Assembly: GCA_009801085.1 (NCBI GenBank)
Contig: VNWV01000005.1
Location: 124,001 to 188,000 of the forward strand
Source of the DNA: Lasiodiplodia sp. COLG20
Lineage: Eukaryota; Ascomycota; Dothideomycetes; Botryosphaeriales; Botryosphaeriaceae
Length of the DNA stretch: 64,000 nt
Direction of reading: 5' to 3'
Within the stretch, counting starts at the first letter, position 1. The number at the start of each line of letters is the position of its first letter. Shown here piece after piece: positions 9,308 to 19,207 of this stretch. Made by a program: the position numbers and the translations under genes. The notes under the pieces are model-generated. The model made no database searches and was not told the origin of the DNA. It saw only the letters and a program-made list of their open reading frames with translations.

Positions 9308-11915
9308 AAAAAACCTGCCGTGCACCCTCAACTGCCTCTGGATCTGCACAATTTCCCGCCGCTGCTTGTCTTCCCACTCCTTCCGCTCCCTTCTCCGCTG
9401 CTCCTCGTCCTCGCCGTCGTCGGTCCCCGTCGTCGACGAGCTCCCCACGCTGATGGCCTTCGCCGACGCCTTCTCGAGGCAGTCGACGGCGATCTGCTCC
9501 ATCTTCCGACACATGCCGAAGATGTTCCTGGCGTCGCGGTTGTCCTCCTCGCAGACGACGGCCATGAAGCTCAGCACGACGCGCATGAGGGCGAGGTCGG
9601 CTTGCGACGTGGCGACGGCGCCCGGGTCGTTGATGACCTGGCCGAAGAGATTGACCAGGGCGGCGGCGCAGTAGTAGAGGAGGTACCTGTTCGCGTCAGT
9701 GGCATGAAAGAATGGATGAGTGTGTGGTGCTTACCACCGCGTCCCCTTCGCAGTAGGCGGGTGAATTTGCAGCAGCTTGACCATGTTCCTCGCCGAGTCT
9801 GTGACTTGCGATCCGGGCATCGTCGGCGAGATGCTTCTCGGCACGGCTGCCTCGGGCCAGTCGCCGATGATGCTGATGCAGATGGAGTAGCGGCGGTGGA
9901 TGAGGCTGAAGCAATACCAATAGCAGAAATGCGTGACCAAGACGTTGCTGTCATAGGGGGGCGGTAGGCTCGGTATGATTGGATGCTTGTCGGTTTCGCC
10001 CCTATAGCCAGGTCGTAACTCCATCGGCATGTTTTGGCGCCACGCTTCGAGCTCACGATCGAGGCTGGCGACCGACACGAGCACCTCGTCGCGCGGCTGG
10101 TTCCAAGCCTGGGCCGAGTAGAGCTGCTTGTACACTTTCCCTTGGATCTGCGCGAAGACGCACTTTGCACGGAACATGTTGAAGCTGCCCACGTAGCCAG
10201 CCTTGTCTGGTGGATTGTTTTGGGGGAGGTCGATATTCATGTCGCCGTCGTCTTGCACAGGCGCGCGACCCATGCGTAAGCTCAGTCTTCAACTGCATCA
10301 GCAACCATCTTGGTTCAAAGGTGACTGTTCACTTACTCCTTATCGAAGATGCATGCAATCCAGAACACCCGTCTTCGCTGCTCCTTCTCAGTCTCGCTCA
10401 ACTTCGGATCATCCGGGTTGATGTGAAGACCGATGCCCTGTCCTACTCTTATCGCCGTCGAAAGCATCATTGAAGCCATATGAGAATTGCAGGACGTGAT
10501 TAGGAAGAAGAGCGCCTGCGATGCACACGTTAGCATGGCTACTCGGAGTCATGGACGTCAGGCTGAGCACCATTCCAATTAGAGCTTGAACACTAAGCAG
10601 ATCAAAATCCAGAGTGGGAAAATCGCTCTGGATGGCCATGGCATTCTTCATGTACTCCCACGCCTGTCGTTCCTGTTCCTGCGGGAAGAAAGTGCTTCTC
10701 ATGCGCGAGATGTGGCCTAAGGCGAGGACGGTGCTGATGCTCACCCACCACCCGGCTGATTCACTGGGGGCCGCGATGTTGTCGTACAGCTGCTTCATAA
10801 ACGTTTCTTCGTGGTACAGCGGAAGTATGTTGTTGCAGCCAGCAAAGAAGTCGCCGACGAGAGACAAAACATCTTCCATGGGCGGCAGGCGTGCGTACTG
10901 GCTGAAGCGACGAGCTCCCGTGTGGACTGCTGGCCCCAGCCCGCGGGCCACTACATCTTCAATGATATCGTTGATCCATCCGGACCGTTTCGTTTGCCAA
11001 ATACAGTGCTTCCAGAAGTCTTTATGGTTCAGCATCGCATCATCAGACGTGAGCTTCGGGAGACTGACCTGAGTTCTTGGTGCTCTCCCTGCCGGGTAGA
11101 CTCGACTCTCCCGACTGGGCCGCTTCGGCAAGAAGGGCATCGATGTCGACATCATAGTCGACATGCCCGCTCGCATCGGGGGCGGCTTGTCGACCGTCCA
11201 ATATGCCCGATGCCCTGACAAGGGTCTCGATGCGGTCTAGGCGATTTTCCAATGCTCTGACATACTCCTCCCTATCCGAGAGTTAGCGAATGAGAAAAAG
11301 TAAAGGATGAACCGGCTCGGGTATGTCCAACATCCGATGCCCGACACAAAGCCACGTAGCGCCCAAACACCAACAGAACAACGCCAGAAAGAAGACACTT
11401 GCCTCTTTTTCGGTTTCGGTGGCTTGTCCACGACGGCAAAGACGCAGTTCAGGGTCCGTTTGCGGCAAGTCCCGCACACAGGCGTCACGCCATCGCATTT
11501 AATCTTCATCCTGCGGCATCGCTCGCACGCCTATACATAGTCCGCTCACGCATCGTGCAAAAGTCAGCCAAAACTCGCCATCGAAAACACAACCGATAGC
11601 AAAAGAAATATGATGGATTCATCTGGATGCATGCATGGAGAAAAAAAAAAATAACAGTTCAAGTCGCTGACAGGGAGCCCAAACCTTCCCACGGGCCGTC
11701 CTCTTCGAGGAAGAATTCGAAGCCGACGACGATCTGATCCCGACCGACGATCCGGCGTCGTCGCAGCCGGTCGCGGGCGGCGGTGGACGCGGGGCGATTA
11801 TTTCGTTGCTGCTGCCGCCATCTTCCGTAACCGAGGAGGAGAAAGATTCGTCGAGCGAGGAGCGGCTGCTGCCGCCATCGCCGCTACCACCACCGACAAT
11901 CTCTGAGAGGTCCAT
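9290..11915 (-). CDS. Zn2Cys6 fungal transcription factor
   Basis: Seven exons on the minus strand: 11915-11685, 11530-11399, 11267-11069, 11019-10571, 10515-10337, 10286-9735 and 9686-9290, giving 712 aa. All phases close. The Zn2Cys6 cluster begins at the exon 1/2 join (ACERCRRMKIKCDG, then PVCGTCRKRTLNC) and has the six cysteines at canonical spacing. It is followed by a basic linker and a short coiled coil (EYVRALENRLDRIETLV). The central region matches the fungal-specific transcription factor domain (PF04082): ALFFLITSC, VGQGIGLH, RRRVFWIACIFDKELSLRMG. The C-terminus is charged and helical. It should be a nuclear, promoter-binding regulator. Targets cannot be inferred, since its neighbours do not form a pathway. 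The start was chosen at MDLSEIV; upstream in-frame ATGs exist but their translation is low-complexity. Confidence 0.88.
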
Positions 11916-12673
11916 GATAAGGAGACGGGCGATTTTGGCGGCACGGGCGGGTCGTGGCGCGGGTGTGGCTGGCAGGCGACGGACAGAGGCGCAGGGGCTG
12001 GAATCCGCCGGAGAAGGAATGCACACAAGCTGCTCTGGCAAAGGGGAGTCGCGACCCCCGGATTCTGATTCACTCCTTCGCCAAGGGGAGAGAGGGCGCG
12101 TCCGGCGAGGGGGCGCTAGGGCCATGTGACGGAGACGCATCCTCCCCTCTCAGGCATCCTGCATTTAATCATCTGCTTGGCCCAATCCGGTTTAGTCTTT
12201 CTGTCGTCGGATTATCTTATCTGCATGCTCTCTGACTTCACTTCTTCATCTACCATGTGTGTCAGTGCTGTTCGTCTCTCTTTCTGTTTGCTGTTTGCTA
12301 CTAACGTGCTACGCCACTTGGCAGCCTGCCTATAAAATTTCCCACGCAATCGCCTACACATTTTTATCCGATTCTATCATTCTACAGACATGCTCTCTCG
12401 AAATCCAACACGCTCCTCTACCTGCTCCCATATCCTTGGCCTCTGATCCATAGCAGTTCAGCAAACACTCTTTTCCATCGATACCTTTTTCTCCTTCTTT
12501 CTCCACATTTTCCCATTGAATCTTTTCATTTCGGCCAAGAGCATCTGGTCAAAACTTGACTCGGACGCACAGACCTGACCTTCCTGAACATAGTGATAGA
12601 ATTAGGAGCCAACATCGGCATTTTTTTTTTCTTCCCCTTCCCAGCCATATCGTCTCTCATAGCCAACATCTGT
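11916..12673. other. Intergenic
   Basis: 5' flank of the Zn2Cys6 gene and 3' flank of the cysteine-rich gene. The stretch 12200-12530 is pyrimidine-rich on the plus strand. No gene is seen. Confidence 0.5.
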
Positions 12674-14428
12674 CTAAAGCGTGAAGTCGAAATCCGTGCT
12701 CGCCGATGATCCCTCCTGGGACGTCTCCTCTTCGCAGTTCCCACTCTTCTCGGGAGGAGCCATGTGTGAAAACCAAGTCGAAGGGACGTCGTTTGGCAAG
12801 ACGAAGTAGCCCATGCATATGAGGCACTTCCACGCATATGAGATGCCCGTAGTAGCGTCGTTGTCCCAGCAGTGACCGCACCATGGACGGAACTCGTGGG
12901 CCGCAAGATAGGGATCTGCAAGCTCGGGATCTCCAATCGCGCGACCCGAAATCTTAGGATCCGTATCCTTAGTCTCAGGCGAAAACACCGGCGCAGGCAG
13001 TATGTACCCGTCAGCCTGGGCTCGCGACATCAACCCCTCCAGATGCTTTCGACGATGGTCGAGGCAGAGAGGAACTTCCCATCCGCAACTGCACGGCTTG
13101 AACTGGTTGCATTTCTCCTGGCAGTCTTCACAAAGACATACCATTGCACTACCGCGGATGAGGCCGGCAAGCGTGGTGTTGTGTTCGGCGAGCGCCTTCT
13201 CATGCTGCCCGATGCATGCCAAGCACATCATGTAGCGGCTATTGGGGTGTTTTTCTGAGTCGAATTTTTGCGGCGGACACTTGGCGCAGGCGATAGAGGC
13301 AGTTCCGGCGGGGGAATGGTCTTCCAGGCTATGCTGCTCATCGCAGCGCACAATCTGCCTCTGCTCAATCTTCATCGGCATCTCAGGCCGAGTCGCAATA
13401 TCCTCCTCCATCATCGAATTCCACATAAGCTCTGAGATATTGAGCCTCTCTCGACCAAGAGCAATCAGTGGTGAGCCCATCTTGATGATCCTCTTCTCAG
13501 CGCGGAAGTGTCGGGGAAACTGCCTCCTCAAGAAAGAGCGAATAATCCTGGAAGTCTGGAAGGCGCTCTTTGGCGGATGTGCGATGGTATATGCGACCTC
13601 ACGGAGCTCGCGGAGTGTCTCAGTCGTAGTATTCTCCCCTTGTCCGTTCTTAATGCTCTTGCTTGGAGAGGATGCACTGCCTGGGCCATCGCTCGAATGT
13701 TGGTAGCTGAAGTCGGTCTCTTGCGATTCAGACGGGGTGTTGTGTTCGAAAGCTCGATTCTGAGGCTGAGGTGCGTTGTTGATGATACCCTCCATCGATT
13801 CAGACCTATGATGGGTGGCCCTGTTTTGCATGCTGGGCGCGTCAGCTGCCCCAACTGGGTCTTGGGTTGCACCATTAGCCTGCGAGCTGGATGCCTCGTG
13901 CGCGTCAAATGCTTGCATCTGACGGAGTTGGCCACTCGGCTGGTGCGGCGGATTCTGGAATGCGCCAGAGGCAAACTCTTGACTACCGGCGTTGTCTTGA
14001 CCTCCCTGCGCACCACCGGTGGTGCTCGCATAGTTGTTGACCATATGCTGCTGGTATGGATTCGGCGGAAAAGACGGCTGACCGAAAGTGAAACCCTGTG
14101 GGTTCTGGTTGTATGCGATGGGTCCCATGGTCTGCGGAGACGCAGAATCGACGCGACCGCTCTGTAAACAGGCTCCTTGGTCTGGGACACTTTGTTGCGG
14201 AAACGAGTGCTCGCCGGCATGGTCCTGCGGATGAGGCGCACCTCCAAAGGCTACTCCGTCCGCCGGCTGAAGCGCGTGTTCGACGACACCCTTCATGGGT
14301 TCAGTCGCGTGCTGTATGAGCTGCATGACGCCGTTCACGGGCTGAGACGCGTTGGAAAAGGCTCCTTCTTGCGAAACTTGCATCTGCTTGTTGAAGTTAT
14401 TTTGCGGGTGCTGGTCGGGAGCGGACAT
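12674..14428 (-). CDS. Cysteine-rich protein of unknown function, disordered N-terminus
   Basis: Single-exon frame of 584 aa. Residues 1 to about 270 are Gln/Asn/Pro/Ser-rich and probably disordered, with repeated QPxxG-type phrases near the start (QPVNGV, EPMKGV, QPADGV). A helical stretch follows (TLRELREVAYTIAHPP, RIIRSFLRRQFPRHF). From about residue 360 there is a cysteine/histidine-dense C-terminal half with paired motifs CAKC, CLAC, CLCEDCQEKC, CSC, CLDH, CGHC and CLIC. This spacing suggests several zinc sites. I do not recognise a named domain such as RING, PHD or MYND with the right spacing. The protein could bind zinc and other proteins or nucleic acid, but that is inference. Codon use resembles neighbouring host genes, so the frame looks real. 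Confidence 0.75.
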   Translation of the reverse strand: MSAPDQHPQNNFNKQMQVSQEGAFSNASQPVNGVMQLIQHATEPMKGVVEHALQPADGVAFGGAPHPQDHAGEHSFPQQSVPDQGACLQSGRVDSASPQTMGPIAYNQNPQGFTFGQPSFPPNPYQQHMVNNYASTTGGAQGGQDNAGSQEFASGAFQNPPHQPSGQLRQMQAFDAHEASSSQANGATQDPVGAADAPSMQNRATHHRSESMEGIINNAPQPQNRAFEHNTPSESQETDFSYQHSSDGPGSASSPSKSIKNGQGENTTTETLRELREVAYTIAHPPKSAFQTSRIIRSFLRRQFPRHFRAEKRIIKMGSPLIALGRERLNISELMWNSMMEEDIATRPEMPMKIEQRQIVRCDEQHSLEDHSPAGTASIACAKCPPQKFDSEKHPNSRYMMCLACIGQHEKALAEHNTTLAGLIRGSAMVCLCEDCQEKCNQFKPCSCGWEVPLCLDHRRKHLEGLMSRAQADGYILPAPVFSPETKDTDPKISGRAIGDPELADPYLAAHEFRPWCGHCWDNDATTGISYAWKCLICMGYFVLPNDVPSTWFSHMAPPEKSGNCEEETSQEGSSASTDFDFTL

Positions 14429-14824
14429 GACGGGTGGGTATGGTTGGAGGGAGTTGGTTGTCGAACGTCCGAGACGCGATAGAGGATACTAAGATGCATG
14501 GAACTGTCTGTGAATGTACGGATGCTACGTCATGGGTGCAGCGAACAGTGAAGTTGATGAGCCGCACTTTTTAGAATCAGGCAGGAACGATGGCTTCCCG
14601 AAAGGGAAGTAACATACGCAGAACACATACCGCACCTGAAAATCGCTCCGCCTGCTTGCCACTTTCACCCACACTATCTGAATGCGCTGCCTGCAGTGCG
14701 AGAGGATGTCCAATTTGTTGCTTTTCATTACTGCACACCTACCACCAGGTTCATTATGCCAATTTTGCGCCCCCCAGAACTCCTCTTGCATGCTACTCAT
14801 GTCACACATCGACGCCACCTCGTT
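14429..14824. other. Intergenic
   Basis: 5' flank of the cysteine-rich gene meeting the 3' end of the xylitol dehydrogenase gene. No feature is recognised. Confidence 0.5.
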
Positions 14825-16272
14825 TTAGTTCGGGCCCTCAATGAGCCACTTGATGCCATTGCCCTGCTTGACGTTGCTGAACGCCTCCTCCGCACCCTCG
14901 AACGAGACCTTCTTGCTGATGAGCTCCTTGACGCTCAACCTTCCTGACGCGATCATATCGACAGCAAGCTGGTAGTCTCCGGACGAATAGCGGAAGCTTC
15001 CCGTGACGTGGAGCTCCTTGGCGCACATGGCGCCAATTGGGAAAGTAATATCAGGCTATTTCGTAGCGTCAGCAAAGCGCTCGAATCCAGAAGTTAGAAG
15101 CAATTGCAGAATCAACTCACCTTGCCCATACCGCCCTGCGTGAACCTTCCGCCCACCCTCGCGACGTGGATGGCGGTCTGGATGCACACCTCTGCGCCGC
15201 TCGCATCGATGACGACGTCCGCACCGGGGCCGAGACCGCACTCCTCGATCATCTTCTTCGCATTCTCCTCAGGCGAGACCTTCGCGCTCCTGAAAACATG
15301 CGTCGCGGCGTATCCCTGCGCGAACTTCAACCTCTCCTCGTTGACATCCACAACGACCACCGTCGTCGCGCCAAACACCTCCCTCGCCACCTTGCAGCAC
15401 AGCAAGCCAATCGGGCCCGCGCCGAACACGACCACACTCTCGCCCGGCACGACCTTGGCCATGCGGCAGATGTGCACGCCGACACTCGCCGGCTCGACCA
15501 GCGCGCCCTCCTCGAGGCTGACGTTCTCGGGCAGCTTGTAGCAAAAGTCCTCAGGGACGGTGTAGTACTTGGCGAGGGTGCCGTCGAAGGGCGGGGTGGC
15601 GGCGAAGGCCATTTCGGGGCAGAGGTTGTAGTTGCCCTCCTTGCAGCGCACGCAGCGCCTGCACGGGATGCCGGGCTCCATGGCCACGCGGTCGCCCGGC
15701 TTCAGCGTCTTCACCTTCGAGCCTACGCTGTGCACCACGCCCGACGACTCGTGGCCCAGCACCATCGGCGCCTCGACCACGAAGGAGCCGATGCGTCCAT
15801 GCACCCAGTAATGGACCTGTTTGTTGTTTTGCCAGCGGTCAGATAAATGGGTGCGTGGCTTGAGAGATTACGAGATAAGGGCTTCTCATCCTCCCCCTGG
15901 GCGGAAAAACTTGGGACGTGTGCAGTTGTGGCTATGTTTGGATGGATATGGGGACGTACATCGCTACCGCAGATTCCGGTGTACTTGACGTTGACCTAGA
16001 CGTGGGCTGTCAGCAATTATGCTTCGGGAGAGGGGGAGAGGAGCGGACGCAGCATCTTCACTCAAGAGCTTGCTTGTGCTCGAGAAACATAGGGGACTCA
16101 CAATCACATCATGCTCATTCTTGAGCTGCGGAACTGGCCTGTCTTCATACTTGACGCTTCCCGGCTTCTCGAGGACGAAGGAGAGATTCTGTGGTTGTGC
16201 AAATTGTCAGCGGTGGGATGCTGGAGAATGGCGGGGTTGCGGGGCCAATTCGGTGTAACTCACCTGAGCCAT
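14825..16272 (-). CDS. xdhA: NAD-dependent xylitol/sorbitol dehydrogenase (MDR family)
   Basis: Five exons: 16272-16264, 16188-16102, 15995-15960, 15816-15121 and 15055-14825, giving 352 aa. Zinc-dependent medium-chain dehydrogenase. Catalytic zinc ligands are C41 in GICGSD, H66-E67 in GHESSG and the acidic VEPA segment near 152-155. The structural zinc site is C96, C99, C102 and C110. The Rossmann motif GAGPIG lies at 176-181, and D201 at the end of the following strand favours NAD over NADP. It oxidises xylitol to D-xylulose, and often sorbitol too, in the cytosolic fungal pentose pathway. The first coding exon is only nine bases (Met-Ala-Gln). Upstream (16273-16440) there is one GGCTRA-type hexamer (16378-16383) and one SYGGRG-type hexamer, compatible with XlnR/CreA control but too short to prove it. 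Sorbitol dehydrogenase is the main alternative name. Confidence 0.87.
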
Positions 16273-16731
16273 TGTGATGGAGGGCGCAATTGGAGGATGA
16301 CTGTTGATAAATTCGCGAAGAAGGGCTCGGAGACTGCGAGGGGAAGGGTATAGAAGTTCTCAGGGAAAGGGGAGGAGGCTGAAAGAAGACAACGTGAGCT
16401 CTGCGAGCATCATGCGAGACGCGTTCCCCGCGACGGTGGAGCTGTGACGTTTCCCGGTGGGCGCGGCGGGCGGGCGGCCAGCGGCGGGCAAATTTCCTGC
16501 ATGTGCAATTCACCCGCCACTTTACCCGCTGCCCAGGCAGGTCTCGCGATACGCCGCAAAGGGTCCAGCTCGAGGATTCAGCTTCTATTGCTTCTAAGTC
16601 TATCATGCGATCTATGCGTCTTGTCTTGTGATCTCTCAGAATAAAAAATCCGAAAAGTTCTAGAACCGCAATCGTTCCATCGTTGTCCTCTTGAAGAATC
16701 CCAAGCGCCTGGTCACCGGAAAAAATGAATC
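16273..16731. other. Intergenic, promoter side of xdhA
   Basis: 5' region of the xylitol dehydrogenase gene and 3' flank of the methyltransferase gene. No gene is seen. Confidence 0.5.
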
Positions 16732-18001
16732 TCAATCCCAATCGCCCAACCCCTTGAACTCAGCCAGCAGCTGTTGGTGAGATTCTCCCATATCGTTAGC
16801 TTGTATCGTGATCTCGTCGTGTTCGACGGCGTGAGATTCGCCCAAATACGCCGTCTCCCAACTCCAGACCGTCCACCAGCAGCGGACAGCTTTGCGTCCG
16901 CCTTGGCTGCCCCAGTCATCGTATCCCGTCTCGTATCCTTCATTACAAATCTTGAGACCTGCCGCCTGCATTCGGCTGAGGAACTCTTCGACCTGCGGCT
17001 GGTAAGCGGTGCGGAGAGGGAGCTCGACGACCACTCTTGCAGCAGCTTCGCGTAAGAGCCGGGCCAAGATGGCTTGCACTAGCCACCCTGGGTGCTCCGG
17101 AGAGTAAAGCGGGTCCGCAGCAAAGATAAAGCGAAAATGTTGGCTCTCCTGATAGTCAGCCTCCTTCACAGCCTTGAGCGATAACTCCATCGAAGATGGC
17201 TCCGTCCAGTCCAGAACCGCAGTGTAAGCGGATCCGTTGTGCCTGTCGAGAATTTCTTCATTCGAGAGCGCATTACGGTCTAGGTTCTCCACTATCTCAG
17301 GAAGATCTGTCAGGAGTACATCTGTGCCCAAGACCATTGCAGCTGCCAGTCCGACGAGTCCGGTACCAGAACCTAGCTCGAGCACCGAATGTGGAGGTAG
17401 ATCCTTTGCACCGGGGAGGCTGCTCTCATCAGCGGCTAGTCGCCAGAGCCGCCGCGATAAAAGATATGACGATGCCCAAGTCTTCAAACCAAGGTTGTCT
17501 GCTGTCAGCGCTGGCTCATGAATTTCGATGTCCTCGCTGGGTCCATCCTTCGCCGCGGGTATCCGGAACTTGCGCGATATCGCGCCCATAGCAGTCCGAC
17601 CGGATCGTTCGCTGAGACGAATGCTTGCAGCCTCCCAGATATCCTCCTTCACATCGTCATCCTCTATCCAACGCAGATCGCTCGCAACTATCCTTGTCAG
17701 GTAGGTGGTCAAGCCTTCTGGGTTTATCTGTACAGGCTGAGCTTTTACTGCGCTGACGCTCTGTCGACGTGCGGATTTGACATCCATGGGAGTCTCGTCA
17801 TCCTCGGTGTCGCTTCCTTCCCACGAAGGTGGCTCGGAGGTCAGCAGGGTGAGCGTGTTCAGAAGTTCTTGGGCCGAGGGCCTTGTGTAGAGCTGGGGGA
17901 GGTCCAGCACTGGAAATGTCAGCTTGTGGTCTGGAACTTCTCGATAGGATTCTCATACCATGCAGGACCTGCCCATTCTTTTCTGTGTTCTCGTTATCCA
18001 T
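16732..18001 (-). CDS. Family-16 protein-lysine methyltransferase (EFM2/Rrg1-like)
   Basis: Two exons, 18001-17959 and 17909-16732, giving 406 aa. The 49-nt intron has donor GTATGA and acceptor TTCCAG and joins in phase 1. The N-terminal third is specific to this group (LDLPQLYTRPSAQELL). The SAM-binding domain then shows VLELGSGTGLVGLAAA (motif I), LLTDLPEIVENL and the post-strand-4 motif ADPLYSPEHP, typical of seven-beta-strand METTL21/EFM enzymes. Length and acidic linker resemble yeast EFM2 (about 419 aa), which methylates elongation factor 2. Fission yeast Rrg1 belongs to the same family. The exact substrate cannot be read from sequence. It is separated by 190 bp from the VPS28 3' end. 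Confidence 0.8.
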
Positions 18002-18191
18002 GATTTACAGCGGGAAGAGCAAAATGTAGGGAGGCGACGATCCCGAGGCGGTATCGTGGGGGAAAACTAAGGGTATGGCCAAAGCGCCGATTCGCCGATA
18101 GCGCGCCGGCGAAGTCTCCATGCCCCAAAGACGCCATGTTTCAGAACAAAGGGCTCACCGCTCTATCACTTGCTTGAACCAATTCAGCGGC

Positions 18192-19011
18192 TTATTTCAG
18201 AACGTCTTTGAAGCCGTAGTATGCCTGATCCATGTCGAAATGGAACTCGCGCGCTTGGTCTTCTGACAATGTGTCCGCCGCCTTCATCTGGTTCAAAGTG
18301 ATCAACCACTGAATGATCTTGCCCTTGTTCTCAAATTCCTTATCCGTAACCCTGTTGACCGATTGAATGATGTCACCGAGGATTGGGTGGAGTACATCCT
18401 TCGACAGTAGGCCCATCTTGATGGCATCCAGCAGTGTAATGAAGTTCTCGGTAGCAGACACGACCAGTGTTGCATCCGCAGTATCGTTGCCAGGGGCAGC
18501 AGGCCTATGGGATGGTTGCTCGACTGTTGCTGGGATGCCGACCTTGAGACGTTCGGTTGCGCGGGGGCAGTCCAGCTGCAGAACATTAGCCACGACGCAG
18601 CGACAGCACAGGTTTTAAGTGACATACATCCCACTGACGCTTGAACGTCTCTAGATCTACGAATGCCTTGGACACTGTCTCATTGGCAAGGTTGGACTTG
18701 TACTGCTTCAAGAAGCGGCTGCAGGTATCGGTGTACTCGTTTTCGTGAATCGAATCCTTTAGATACGCCTTCTCAAGTGCGTCAAGAGTAACAACTATGC
18801 TGTAGATCTCGGCCAATGACTCGTAAAGGTCGCGTTCTGCGCTGGTCGTAGACAACTTGACTTCCTGTAGTAGCCTGGATTAGGCTCGGCGCTCGTAGGC
18901 TGGGTTTCTGATGCAACGCACCTCATCAAGATTGATCGTGGCGGAGAGAGCTGAAGTTGGAGTGTAGCTATAGGGCGTTGGAGCATACGGTAGCGGCCTT
19001 TGGGCGTACAT
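18192..19011 (-). CDS. VPS28: VPS28, ESCRT-I subunit
   Basis: Three exons, 19011-18922, 18864-18628 and 18575-18192, giving 236 aa, the normal VPS28 length. Introns are 57 and 52 nt. After a short Tyr/Pro-rich N-terminus, the conserved N-terminal core is recognisable (ERDLYESLAEIYSIVVTLDA, EYTDTCSRFLKQYKS). The C-terminal four-helix domain follows a linker (VSATENFITLLDAIKMGLLS, DIIQSVNRV, EFHFDMDQAYYGFKDVL). VPS28 joins VPS23/TSG101 and VPS37 in ESCRT-I on endosomes, and its C-terminal domain contacts VPS36 of ESCRT-II. In filamentous fungi ESCRT also serves ambient-pH (Pal/Rim) signalling. It is transcribed divergently from NOC2 with only 196 bp between start codons. Confidence 0.95.
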
Positions 19012-19207
19012 GGTTACAGCAGTGGTGTTGATTGTTGTTGAGGGCGGGCGTTGCGGGCACGCAAGGGCGTGAGCTTCTCCGCTCCGCAGCACCGCCCGCT
19101 TGGGCCAAGCGACCGGGATGTTGCGACGCTAGCTACAAAATTTCCTAGGCCTTCAAGCACCGCCGCGACTTTTTCTCGACAATCCGCCGCCGGCACAGCA
19201 CGACACC

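Noticed and set aside
14825..18001. Xylitol dehydrogenase and neighbours as a metabolic gene cluster
   Set aside because: The adjacent genes are a cysteine-rich unknown and a protein methyltransferase, with no pathway partners or shared regulator.
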